In this document: in pieces, positions 1 to 7,014 of the stretch
Numbering within the stretch: position 1 is the first letter of the stretch
Layout: every line of letters begins with the position of its first letter
NCBI GenBank assembly: GCA_937915065.1
Contig: CALDMR010000072.1
Coordinates: 1 to 17,176, forward strand
From: an uncultured Clostridia bacterium
GTDB taxonomy: Bacteria; Bacillota; Clostridia; Oscillospirales; Oscillospiraceae
Reading direction: 5' to 3'
DNA: 17,176 bases
The notes under the pieces: model-generated
Told to the model about the DNA's origin: nothing
The model's input: the letters and a program-made list of their open reading frames with translations, nothing else
The model's database searches: none
Program-made: the position numbers and the translations under genes

Positions 1-690
1 GCCGAACACCGCGGCGGTAAATGCCTTGATACCAGGCATGGCGCCCACAGTGGGATGCAGCATGGGATAGGCCGAACACATCAGCACGCCGGCGATGGCC
101 GCCAGGCCGGAACCAATGGCGAAGGTAACAGAAATCGTTGTATTGACATTGATACCCATCAGCTGAGCCGCGCCCTTGTCCTCGCTCACGGCCCGCATGG
201 CGGTGCCCATTTTGCTCTTGCTGGTGAACAGCATCAGCGCAGCCATAATGATCAAGCAGGCCACAATCGTCACCAAAGTAACATGGGAGATCCGCAGGCC
301 GCCCACTTCAATGGCGCCCATGCCCACCACAGAGGTAAAGGAAACGGGGTTTGCGCTCCAGATCAGCAGCGCCGCATTCTGCAGGAAATAGGAAACGCCG
401 ATGGCTGTGATCAGCACAGCCAGCGCCGGCGCGCTGCGCAGAGGCTTATAAGCCGTCCGCTCAATCACAACGCCCAGAACCGTGCAGACAACGATGGCCA
501 GCAGAATGCCCATCGGCGCGGGCCAGCCCAGGTAAGCCGTGGCGCAAAAGCACATATAGCCGCCGATCATGATGACATCGCCATGGGCAAAGTTCAGCAT
601 TTTCGCAATACCGTAAACCATGGTATAGCCCAGGGCTATGATGGCGTAAATGCTGCCCAGACTGATGCCGGTGATCAAATAGTTTATCAT
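1..690 (-). CDS. livH: LivH-type branched-chain amino acid ABC transporter permease (partial)
   Basis: This is the first of the two membrane permeases of a Liv/HAAT-type importer. It forms the channel for amino acids delivered by the binding protein encoded just upstream. Reading from the ATG at 688-690 gives an uninterrupted hydrophobic protein of 230 codons to the left edge. It starts MINYLITGISLGSIYAIIAL, continues with a GYTMVYGIAKMLNFAHGD stretch typical of LivH, and has KGAAQLMGIN near residue 180 and FTAAVFG at the edge. These are hallmarks of the BPD_transp_2 family. Usual length is about 290-310 residues, so roughly a quarter is missing beyond the window. A GAGGTG ribosome binding site precedes the start. 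It lies 163 bp after the binding-protein gene on the same strand. The family call is firm; the actual substrate (Leu/Ile/Val or another amino acid or amide) is not determined. Confidence 0.93.
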   Translation of the reverse strand, partial: MINYLITGISLGSIYAIIALGYTMVYGIAKMLNFAHGDVIMIGGYMCFCATAYLGWPAPMGILLAIVVCTVLGVVIERTAYKPLRSAPALAVLITAIGVSYFLQNAALLIWSANPVSFTSVVGMGAIEVGGLRISHVTLVTIVACLIIMAALMLFTSKSKMGTAMRAVSEDKGAAQLMGINVNTTISVTFAIGSGLAAIAGVLMCSAYPMLHPTVGAMPGIKAFTAAVFG

Positions 691-765
691 GGAGCACACC
701 TCAAATCTTCTTCTACCTTATTCAATCTCTTTTATGGATTCTTATTTCTTTTTTCATGCGGGAAT

Positions 766-810
766 AAAAGTGCGGGGAAGAACCGCCTGTTCGCGGCTCC
801 TCCCCTGCAC
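766..810 (-). terminator. Hairpin with short U tract between the binding-protein gene and livH
   Basis: On the minus strand a GC-rich imperfect hairpin (arms GTGCAGGGGAGGAGCCGC and GCGGTTCTTCCCCGCAC, with a G-U pair and mismatches) is followed by TTTTATT. It sits between the substrate-binding protein stop and the livH start. In such operons an intergenic hairpin often gives partial termination or 3'-end protection, so that the binding protein is made in excess over the permeases. That role is inferred here. Confidence 0.6.
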
Positions 811-853
811 CCTTGCAGATTCATTGCAATTGGGTCCGCTGCAGCGCAGCAGA

Positions 854-2041
854 TCACATGCCGACATAAATGCCGTCTTTGATCACAACGCCCGAAGGCA
901 CCTTGCTGACGCGGCCGGTGGAAGCATCCCAGGTAGCTGCTGCACCGCCGGTGGTCAGGCCCTCAAAGCTCATGGTGGAGAACTGCTCGATCATCAGGCC
1001 GCACAGCTCTTCGGCAGACATATCCGGCGTGGCATTGGCAGCCGTCAGAGCCTGATAATAGGCATACACGCAGTCATAAGCATCTGCTGCAAACTGGTTG
1101 GGTGTATCGCCGAACTGCTCCTGATACTTCTGCACGAAGCTCTGGGTGCGCTCGTCTTCGCTGCTGGGGTTGAAGGGTGTCAGCAGCATCAGGCCCTCAG
1201 CCAGAGTGGTGTCGAAGTTCTTCAGGGTCAGGATACCGTCCATGCCGTCCACGCCGATGAACTTGGTCTCAAAGCCCATGGCCTTGGCCTGGGCCAGGAT
1301 CAGAGAAGCGGGCTGATAATAGATCGGCAGGAACAGCAGGTCTGCGCCAGCGGTCTTTGCCTCGTTCAGCTGCACGTTGAAGTCCGTCTGAGATGCCGTC
1401 GTAAAGGTACCGGTGGATACCACATTCAGCCCCTTTGTAACCGCCTCGGAAATAAACTTCTCGTAAATGCCGGTGGAGTACACATCGTCGTTCTTATAGA
1501 TGATGGCAATATTCTTACCCAGGTTGTTGGCTGCAATATAGTCAGCTGCCTTCACGCCCTGATCGGGGTCGATAAAGCACATCTGATACACATTGTCCTT
1601 ACCTTCAGTCACTGCCACAGAGGAAGCAGAAGGCGTCAGGCCGAAAATGCGGTCATCGTTGTGGTTCACCGAAATGGCCTCGCCGGGCTTGGAGGTGGTA
1701 GCCACCAGAGACAGCTGCATGCCCCAGTCCTTCAGCGTATTATAGCAGTTGTTTGCCTTTTCGGGATCGCCCTCGTCATCCTGGATGCTCAGCTCGAACT
1801 GCATGCCGCCCAAGGCATTGATCTCTTCCACAGCGATTGTTGCGCCGTTCTTCACAGCATTGCCGTAAATTGCGTCGGGGCCGGTCAGAGGGCCGGTACC
1901 GCCGATCTTGAAAGCAGTGCCCGCTGCGTTGCTTTCGCCGCTGTTGTCGGCGCTGCCGTCGTTGCTGTTTCCGTTGCCGCAGCCGGCCAGCACACCGGCC
2001 AGCATGGCGCCAGCAAGAAGTACGCTCAGTGTCTTCTTCAT
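854..2041 (-). CDS. Branched-chain amino acid-type ABC transporter substrate-binding lipoprotein
   Basis: This is the extracellular solute receptor of a Liv-type ABC importer (Peripla_BP_6, type I fold). From the chosen ATG at 2039-2041 the protein has 395 residues. It starts with a lipoprotein signal MKKTLSVLLAGAMLAGVLAG and the lipobox cysteine is C21, so it is tethered to the membrane outer face. A Ser/Asn/Gly-rich linker follows, then IGGTGPLTGPDAIYGN, the usual start of LivJ-like domains. Length is normal. The start was chosen because AAGGAG lies 9 nt before this ATG; another ATG two codons upstream is only 3 nt from the AAGGAG. The livH permease follows. The substrate could be Leu/Ile/Val or another amino acid or short amide; the sequence does not settle it. 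Confidence 0.93.
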   Translation of the reverse strand: MKKTLSVLLAGAMLAGVLAGCGNGNSNDGSADNSGESNAAGTAFKIGGTGPLTGPDAIYGNAVKNGATIAVEEINALGGMQFELSIQDDEGDPEKANNCYNTLKDWGMQLSLVATTSKPGEAISVNHNDDRIFGLTPSASSVAVTEGKDNVYQMCFIDPDQGVKAADYIAANNLGKNIAIIYKNDDVYSTGIYEKFISEAVTKGLNVVSTGTFTTASQTDFNVQLNEAKTAGADLLFLPIYYQPASLILAQAKAMGFETKFIGVDGMDGILTLKNFDTTLAEGLMLLTPFNPSSEDERTQSFVQKYQEQFGDTPNQFAADAYDCVYAYYQALTAANATPDMSAEELCGLMIEQFSTMSFEGLTTGGAAATWDASTGRVSKVPSGVVIKDGIYVGM

Positions 2042-2123
2042 TTTCATCGTCTCCTTATTAAGATATGCTGCCCTCTTCCTCAAGGCAGCCAGGGAAGCCG
2101 AAACTTCCGAGAATGATCGCGCA

Positions 2124-2147
2124 CTTTATCAAGTCTGTCTGATAAAG
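2124..2147. promoter_or_regulatory. Inverted repeat in the leader of the Liv binding-protein gene
   Basis: The arms CTTTATCA (2124-2131) and TGATAAAG (2140-2147) are perfect 8-nt inverted repeats separated by 8 nt. They lie just downstream, in the transcription direction, of a TATAAT-like box at 2166-2171. The position suits a repressor operator or a small 5'-UTR hairpin. No regulator can be named from sequence alone. Confidence 0.45.
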
Positions 2148-2165
2148 CGAACGATATTAGCCTTT

Positions 2166-2171
2166 ATTATA
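2166..2171 (-). promoter_or_regulatory. Probable -10 element of the Liv transporter operon
   Basis: The minus strand reads TATAAT at this position inside an A/T-rich stretch, about 125 bp before the binding-protein start. No convincing TTGACA-like -35 box is visible at 16-18 nt, so the promoter may depend on an activator, or the box may be chance in AT-rich DNA. Confidence 0.35.
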
Positions 2172-2339
2172 TACTTTCCAACCTCCCTTTGGGTAGTTTT
2201 TTTTGCATTTTTACGCATTTTCGGTAATATACCCATTCTGCTTTCCTCCAAAGGCCTTCTTTTGTCATTTCTGTCAAAAACCAATCTTTTTTCAGCCTTT
2301 CTCTTTACATTTCGAGAAATATTTCCTATCGCTTTCAGC

Positions 2340-2375
2340 AAAAAAACACCGGCAGGGGAAGCTTCCCCTGCCGGT
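2340..2375 (-). terminator. Rho-independent terminator after the DUF4125 gene
   Basis: A perfect 28-bp palindrome (half-site ACCGGCAGGGGAAG, 2348-2375) is followed on the minus strand by seven T residues (2340-2346). It lies 25 nt past the DUF4125 stop codon and separates this unit from the Liv operon. Confidence 0.92.
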
Positions 2376-2400
2376 TCGATGATCCTGTTTCACAGGCCGC

Positions 2401-3003
2401 TCAGCGGCTTTTATTTTCCATTTCCTGCAGACTGGAAAAGCCATACAGCCTGGCCATAAACTCCAGGTTCAGAATCGTCATATTGACGCCGCGGCTTTCC
2501 AAGTCCCGGGCGTGGCGCAAATAAGCTTCCAGCGTGCGCTCGGAATAGGTATACAGCTCACAGCGGAGATATGTTTCAAAACTGGTCACATAGTCTGCAT
2601 CGCTGCCGCTGCTGGTGGGCCGCGATCCGCGGGACACCTTGGGATATGCCCGGGTGTATTCCTGCTGCCAGGTCACCTGGAGCGCTACGATCTGCTCCAC
2701 CAGGCGCTCTTTATTTTCGGAAATCACCGGCAGCCGGTTGCACAGGGCTGCATACTGGGCGGGCGCCGTATAGCGCATCATGCGGGCATATTTCTCCGTC
2801 AGCAAATTCCAATCGCAGCCCTCGGCTTCCTCCAGATCCTGATAATAGCTTTCCCGCATTTCATCGCTCCAGGTCAGGAACTGGGCCAGGCGGTTCATCG
2901 CAAACTCTTTCATGTGATTCTGGCAGGACGCCCGTCCGCCTTCGTTCTGCACCTTCTGGAACTGGTTCCATTCCTTTAAAATCAATTCTGCAATCGATCT
3001 CAT
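2401..3003 (-). CDS. DUF4125 family protein
   Basis: This 200-residue soluble protein of unknown function has no signal peptide or membrane segment. The recognisable family features are the N-terminal ELILKEWNQFQKVQNEGGRAS block (about residues 6-26, shown whole only by its position), a YYQDLEEAEG motif near 53-62, and TEKYARMM near 69-76. These conserved charged and aromatic residues match DUF4125 proteins of gut Clostridia as I remember them. It starts 10 nt after the DUF4037 stop, with AGGTGAG as ribosome binding site, so the two are co-transcribed. Fusion or adjacency of DUF4037 and DUF4125 is common in these bacteria, which suggests a joint function. A strong terminator follows. The family call is good; no biochemical role is assigned. 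Confidence 0.85.
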   Translation of the reverse strand: MRSIAELILKEWNQFQKVQNEGGRASCQNHMKEFAMNRLAQFLTWSDEMRESYYQDLEEAEGCDWNLLTEKYARMMRYTAPAQYAALCNRLPVISENKERLVEQIVALQVTWQQEYTRAYPKVSRGSRPTSSGSDADYVTSFETYLRCELYTYSERTLEAYLRHARDLESRGVNMTILNLEFMARLYGFSSLQEMENKSR

Positions 3004-3013
3004 CCGCTCACCT

Positions 3014-3997
3014 TCATCCTTCCATCAAATGCAGAGACCGGATCTGCGGATCGCGGATACGGGACATCAGCGACATTCCGTGCAGCGTAATAAAGCTGTT
3101 GGTTTCCGAGGAAAGGTTTTCCCGGCGCAGCTCTTCTGCCACCAGACGGCAGATCTGCTCGATCAGCAAAACATTGCGATCCGCACTGTTGAGGGCCTGG
3201 GGCGCATTTTCCAACACTTCGCAGTCCCATGCATCCATGCTCACGCCATTCTCCACCAATTCCTTCAGCAAACCGCCTACTTCCTGCCCCAGCACCGGCA
3301 GATCCAGCATAGCGCGGTGCATCCACTTGTAGTAAGGCATGTAGCGCTTGTTGATCAGGAACACCATAGAGATCGTGTTGATCACAAATTCATTCAGCGC
3401 ATGGGCCGCAGCCACTGTTTCTCCGCGGCGCATACACCGGGCATAGTTATACTGGCCGGCCTGCCCCATCACTGCCGCCCGGGCCGCCATTTTCTTCAGG
3501 CGCACATCCGTCGGGTAAAAGGCCAGCAGCTTTTCACGAATCGCGGTAAACTGGCCCAGGGGATCTGTAAACACCTTGCCGTTGGTCACTGTGGCAAAGC
3601 GGGTTTCGGGCACATGGAGCCACTCCATCATGGAAAAGTCCGCATTGGCCCGGCCGATCTGGCGGCGGTAAAAATCATCAATACAAAGGACGCCCACCCG
3701 TTCGCCGCCATAGGGCTCTTCCTTTCGGGGGGGATACCCATAGAAATCCTTAGGCAGCGCCTTATAGGCCCGCTGCATTGCTTCACCCACGACCTGATAG
3801 TCCTCTTTGGTCAGCCACAGGCAAAACGAGGGGCCAAAATCGTGATCCCGGGAAATCGCATCGTCAAAGCCAAAGCACTCCGATCCTTCTCCCGCCAAAC
3901 CAGCAGCTACGCGGCCCACATAGTTCGGAAATTCTTCTTCCAGCATGCGCTTGCCATAGGTTTCATAATATGCTTTTGCCAAATCCATTCCTGTCAT
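3014..3997 (-). CDS. DUF4037 family protein (putative nucleotidyltransferase-like fold)
   Basis: This is a 327-residue cytosolic protein. The diagnostic block is GSECFGFDDAISRDHDFG near residues 38-55, followed by FCLWL. The GSE...DD...DHD arrangement resembles the active-site strand of nucleotidyltransferase-fold enzymes (a GS followed by spaced acidic residues), and DUF4037 members are generally considered distant members of that fold. Catalysis here is unproven. The start at the ATG in 3995-3997 was chosen because GGAGG lies 8 nt upstream. An in-frame ATG 57 nt further upstream (4052-4054) would add 19 residues but covers this ribosome binding site. A consensus promoter lies about 90 bp upstream. 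DUF4125 follows after 10 nt. The substrate is unknown; a kanamycin-nucleotidyltransferase-like or nucleotide-signalling role is speculation. Confidence 0.85.
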   Translation of the reverse strand: MTGMDLAKAYYETYGKRMLEEEFPNYVGRVAAGLAGEGSECFGFDDAISRDHDFGPSFCLWLTKEDYQVVGEAMQRAYKALPKDFYGYPPRKEEPYGGERVGVLCIDDFYRRQIGRANADFSMMEWLHVPETRFATVTNGKVFTDPLGQFTAIREKLLAFYPTDVRLKKMAARAAVMGQAGQYNYARCMRRGETVAAAHALNEFVINTISMVFLINKRYMPYYKWMHRAMLDLPVLGQEVGGLLKELVENGVSMDAWDCEVLENAPQALNSADRNVLLIEQICRLVAEELRRENLSSETNSFITLHGMSLMSRIRDPQIRSLHLMEG

Positions 3998-4088
3998 GGC
4001 GAAAACCTCCTTTAAAGCCGCAGATAAACCCGCAGCTGCAACGCTCCTTTTCATACAGTTTTATTGTATCAGATTGCCTTTTGGATAC

Positions 4089-4117
4089 ATTATACAAAAC
4101 GGAAGTCCTTTTTGCAA
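4089..4117 (-). promoter_or_regulatory. Sigma-A type promoter for the DUF4037-DUF4125 unit
   Basis: The minus strand reads TTGCAA (4112-4117), a 17-nt spacer, then TATAAT (4089-4094), which is close to consensus. Transcription would begin near 4082, giving a leader of about 85 nt. A TGTATC/GATACA inverted repeat (4065-4070 and 4084-4089) overlaps the start region and could be an operator. Confidence 0.7.
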
Positions 4118-4590
4118 TATTTCTATTCTCCTTTTCCAATCATTGCATTATTTTATCTTGATTGTATAATCTGTATCTTTTTCTTTGATTTTCCGCAGCA
4201 GTTTAGCCCTTGCAATGTTTTTTTCCGCTATTCTCCATTATTTTACAGAATTTCAAAAAAGTATAACTCTCCCCGTGAACAAGTCACAGAAATGCAGAAA
4301 TCAGATTTGATTTTTGCAAGAATCTGCGTTTCATCCAATTTATACTAATGACACAGCTAAACTGTACTGCGGCAAAAGCAAGTGCAGTCCCGTATTATGA
4401 TGCAGTCTGCTTTCCGCAGTGACTTAACAGCGCCGTTTGTGCTTTTTCGCCTTATTTATGACCGTTTCACCGGAACGGTTCCTGCAGAATTGATTGATTC
4501 TGCACACTCCATGATCACCCCATACTTTTTCCAATCCGAATTTTACCTCCTACCCCCCATTCGGAAAACAGCCATGGCGTGCGATGGTTC
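4118..4590. other. Gene-free stretch with small inverted repeats
   Basis: No open frame here looks like a protein by start, ribosome binding site and composition. Visible items are a plus-strand promoter-like pair TTGCAT (4143-4148), 16 nt, TATAAT (4165-4170); a hairpin ACCGTT/AACGGT (4461-4466, 4474-4479); and a hairpin GCAGAAT/ATTCTGC (4484-4490, 4497-4503). Together with the hairpin at 4591-4627, a plus-strand small RNA of about 450 nt is possible but unproven. Confidence 0.4.
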
Positions 4591-4627
4591 AAACCGGCCC
4601 CACTGCAACAGCAGCGGGGCCGGTTTT
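4591..4627 (+). terminator. Strong hairpin, probable plus-strand or bidirectional terminator
   Basis: Arms AAACCGGCCCC and GGGGCCGGTTT enclose an inner CTGC/GCAG pair and an AACA loop. Four T residues follow on the plus strand and only three on the minus strand. It may back up the main terminator at 4634-4670 or end an unannotated plus-strand transcript. Confidence 0.55.
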
Positions 4628-4633
4628 CTGTAT

Positions 4634-4670
4634 AAAAAAGCAGCGCATGCCCGCTGCGCGGGTATGCGCT
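4634..4670 (-). terminator. Rho-independent terminator of the two-component operon
   Basis: On the minus strand AGCGCATACCCGC pairs with GCGGGCATGCGCT (one G-U pair, 3-nt loop). The hairpin is followed by GC and then TTTTTT. It starts only 5 nt after the response-regulator stop codon. Confidence 0.9.
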
Positions 4671-4674
4671 GTTC

Positions 4675-5481
4675 TCATTCCTGTTGATCCTCAATGCCCT
4701 CCTGGGCCATGCGGGAAATCTTTTTATACTTTTTCGGCGTCATATTCATTTGCGCAAAAAACACGCGGTTGAAATAGGACGGATCCGTAAAGCCGCATTC
4801 ACTGGAAATCCGATAAGCCGGGTAGTTGGTGGTTTCCAACAGCTTGCAGGCATATTGAATCTTGAGTGTGTTCACATATTCCGTAAACGTTACGCCGGTT
4901 TCCCGCTTAAATACCCGGGAAAAATACTGCGCATTCATATAGACCCGCGAAGCCACCATCTGCAGCGTTAAGCGCTCCTTGAAGTGCTTTTGGATATAGC
5001 GCACAGATTCTTCCACAAAAGACTGCTGCCCGCCGGCAGCGCTGCTGCTTTTATGAATTGTTTCCGCAGCGATCTGCGCCGTACTGCCCTTTTCGTGCAC
5101 CCGATCTTCTTCCACGCTTTCCATCATGCGCTTAAGCAGCGCCTTAAAATCCGATGGCTTGGCAGGCTTGAGCATGTATTCAAACACACGCAGACTAATG
5201 GCCCGCTGCGCAAAGCGAAAATCGCTGTATGCCGACAGGATGCTGATACAGGCCTCAGGATCAAATTTCCGAATCTCCTCAATGGCCTCCAAGCCGTCCA
5301 TTTCCGGCAGCATAATGTCCATAATAATGATATCGGGATGGCGTCTCTTGGCCAGCCGCACCGCCTGGACGCCGGTATTGGCCGTCATCACGCTGTCCTC
5401 CGGCTGCAGCTCCTCTTGAATCACCGCTTCAATAAATTCCAGTTCCAGTTCCTCGTCTTCAACGATCATAATGGAATGCAC
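4675..5481 (-). CDS. YesN-family response regulator with AraC-type DNA-binding domain
   Basis: This is the cytosolic transcription factor of a two-component system. The receiver domain covers about residues 1-120. It shows the acidic pair in IMIVEDEE, the phosphoacceptor Asp in IIIMDIMLPEMDG (about residue 55 from the chosen start) and the switch Lys in YMLKPA. The C-terminal 100 residues are an AraC-type double helix-turn-helix (RVYMNAQYFSRVFKRETG and SSECGFTDPSYFNRVFF). The chosen start is the GTG at 5479-5481, because GAGGTG lies 6 nt before it and the domain then begins normally. A GTG three codons upstream would overlap the kinase stop but sits directly on the Shine-Dalgarno sequence. 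It follows the PocR kinase and shares its operon. Targets are inferred to include the nearby BMC operon, but this is not shown by the sequence. Confidence 0.93.
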   Translation of the reverse strand: MHSIMIVEDEELELEFIEAVIQEELQPEDSVMTANTGVQAVRLAKRRHPDIIIMDIMLPEMDGLEAIEEIRKFDPEACISILSAYSDFRFAQRAISLRVFEYMLKPAKPSDFKALLKRMMESVEEDRVHEKGSTAQIAAETIHKSSSAAGGQQSFVEESVRYIQKHFKERLTLQMVASRVYMNAQYFSRVFKRETGVTFTEYVNTLKIQYACKLLETTNYPAYRISSECGFTDPSYFNRVFFAQMNMTPKKYKKISRMAQEGIEDQQE

Positions 5482-5486
5482 GCTTG

Positions 5487-6671
5487 TCACCTCGTTATCA
5501 GGCTCTTGGAAATCGTGATTGAAACAGTGCTTCCACTGTAATCAGACTTAACGATTTCGAGACCGTAGTCTTCGCCGTAATATTGCTTGATTCGCTTATC
5601 CGTGATCCGCAGCCCCATTTCGCTGCCGGCTCCGTCCTTCTCTTTCAGGCGCTTCAACACCTCTTTCGGGAAGCCGTTGCCGTTATCCACCACGAAAATG
5701 GTGATCTTTTCGCCCTGGTTCTCTGCGTAAATATCGATCTTTCCGCCGTCGCGTTTTGGAGAAATACCGTGAATCAGCGCATTTTCCACCACCGGCTGCA
5801 GCACCATGTTCGGAATGCGGCAGGCTCGAATATGCTCCGCCACATTGATGGAATATTGCAGCCGGGACTGGAAGCGCGCCTTTTGGATATAAAGATATTT
5901 TTCAATATTATCCAATTCGGCCTGAATCGTGTGCAGAGATTGCCCATTCTGCACATTATAGCGCAGCAGATCGGATAGATAATAAATCAGTTCTTCTGTC
6001 TTCGGCGCATGTTCAAAATAGGCGATCCGCGCAATACAGTTGAGCGTATTAAACAGGAAATGCGGGTTGACCATCAGCGAATTGTTTTTCGCCTCCAGGT
6101 CAATGATCTTTTTCTCCAGCATATCCTTCTCAATGGACTGCATGGAAACTTCCTGCAGCCCGTCATTCAGCGTCCGCGAAATGCTCTCCGCAATATAGGT
6201 GCACAGCTGCTCATGGGCATCGATTTTATCCTTTTCCGTAGTTTTGAGCATGGAACAGGTCTTTGCCACAAATTCCGCATCCAGATGGTGCTGCTGGGCC
6301 AGTTTGGGAATATCCAGCATATATTTCTGGTACTCTGTTTCCTGGCTGTAAACCCGGCCGCCGATCACATAGGCCACCGGGAAATCGTCCTCTGTAATCG
6401 GAACCACAATATTGATCAGTCCATTGGGACACACAAAACGGTTCGCATCTCCGCTGTGCATAGCTTCCAGGCAAGCGCGGCAAACCACATGCTGATCCGC
6501 TTGACAAACGTATTTACAGAAGTCTGGTGTGGGAATAAACTCATACAGGATCTTCCCCTCCGGATCCACAATCATGATCGCAAGATCGCTCAAGGCCAGG
6601 AGACCGCTGTACCGGCTGTAAAAGTCAGCATTGAGTACCTCTTCAATTTTCTGCTTTTCCCGTGCCGACAC
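5487..6671 (-). CDS. PocR-domain sensor histidine kinase (LytS/YesM-type)
   Basis: This sensor kinase has no membrane segment and is therefore cytosolic. Residues about 10-165 form a PocR sensory domain with its characteristic cysteines (FCKYVC, VVCRAC, then FVCPNGL) followed by NIVVPI. PocR domains are proposed to bind small hydrocarbon-derived ligands such as propanediol. A coiled-coil linker leads to the His_kinase block MVNPHFLFNTLN, with the phospho-His near residue 204, and then an ATPase domain with VVENALIHG, DNGNGFP and GSEMGLRI. All key residues are present. Two GTG starts are possible: the one at 6669-6671 has AGGGGG at 8 nt and was chosen; the one at 6675-6677 is only 2 nt from it. 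The gene lies just downstream of the BMC region, after the SLH gene, which fits sensing of the BMC substrate or product. Confidence 0.93.
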   Translation of the reverse strand: MSAREKQKIEEVLNADFYSRYSGLLALSDLAIMIVDPEGKILYEFIPTPDFCKYVCQADQHVVCRACLEAMHSGDANRFVCPNGLINIVVPITEDDFPVAYVIGGRVYSQETEYQKYMLDIPKLAQQHHLDAEFVAKTCSMLKTTEKDKIDAHEQLCTYIAESISRTLNDGLQEVSMQSIEKDMLEKKIIDLEAKNNSLMVNPHFLFNTLNCIARIAYFEHAPKTEELIYYLSDLLRYNVQNGQSLHTIQAELDNIEKYLYIQKARFQSRLQYSINVAEHIRACRIPNMVLQPVVENALIHGISPKRDGGKIDIYAENQGEKITIFVVDNGNGFPKEVLKRLKEKDGAGSEMGLRITDKRIKQYYGEDYGLEIVKSDYSGSTVSITISKSLITR

Positions 6672-6761
6672 CTTCACGCCCCCCTTTTACCGCTGCCCTT
6701 TTTGCAGGAAAACGACGAAATGGCCGAAAATACTGCAAAAATTCGCTTATATCTATGCTCT

Positions 6762-6789
6762 ATTTTAATATAAAATCCGAAAAATACAA
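6762..6789 (-). promoter_or_regulatory. Candidate promoter of the two-component operon
   Basis: The minus strand reads TTGTAT (6784-6789), 16 nt, then TAAAAT (6762-6767). The -10 is good and the -35 poor, as expected for an activated promoter. An alternative is TTGACA (6867-6872) with a weak GAAGAT (6844-6849) 17 nt downstream. The sequence does not decide between them. Confidence 0.35.
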
Positions 6790-6813
6790 TATTGATTTTG
6801 CAGAATCATGAGG

Positions 6814-6844
6814 TTGCACAAAATAAATTTTTTCCTTTGTGCAA
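6814..6844. promoter_or_regulatory. Perfect 9-bp inverted repeat upstream of the two-component operon
   Basis: TTGCACAAA (6814-6822) and TTTGTGCAA (6836-6844) are perfect inverted repeats with centres 22 bp apart, two helical turns. The site lies about 25 bp upstream of the better -10/-35 candidate, where a dimeric activator would sit. Binding by the response regulator encoded downstream (autoregulation) is an inference. Confidence 0.5.
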
Positions 6845-6933
6845 TCTTCTGTTTTTCTGATAGAATTGTCAAAAAATGATTTCTGAATCTGGAATAATCA
6901 CTAAATTTTTCAATTTTTACAGACTGACCGCGC

Positions 6934-6970
6934 AAAAAAATCCCCGGACCCTGTTGGGTCCGGGGATTTT
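6934..6970 (-). terminator. Rho-independent terminator of the SLH/PHP gene
   Basis: A perfect 11-bp stem (TCCCCGGACCC / GGGTCCGGGGA) with a 4-nt loop is followed on the minus strand by seven T residues (6934-6940). It starts about 45 nt after the stop of the SLH protein gene. Confidence 0.95.
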
Positions 6971-7014
6971 GAATGACATGCAGATCAGAAATGATCCTGT
7001 TTGTCAGCCGATCC

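Noticed and set aside
461..697. A 78-codon minus-strand frame near the start of livH
   Set aside because: It is an out-of-frame reading of livH. The livH frame from 690 gives a typical permease protein through to the edge.
689..2116. A 475-codon plus-strand open frame over the substrate-binding protein
   Set aside because: It is a shadow of the clear minus-strand lipoprotein gene, and its start lies inside the livH leader on the other strand.
4382..4687. A 101-codon plus-strand open frame in the gene-free stretch
   Set aside because: It runs through two terminator hairpins into the 3' end of the response-regulator gene, has no ribosome binding site and shows no domain.
2379..7002. The 12-mer ATGATCCTGTTT repeated just after two stop codons (2379-2390 and 6991-7002)
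   Set aside because: Exact 12-mers are expected to recur by chance several times in 17 kb; no longer match or structure supports it.
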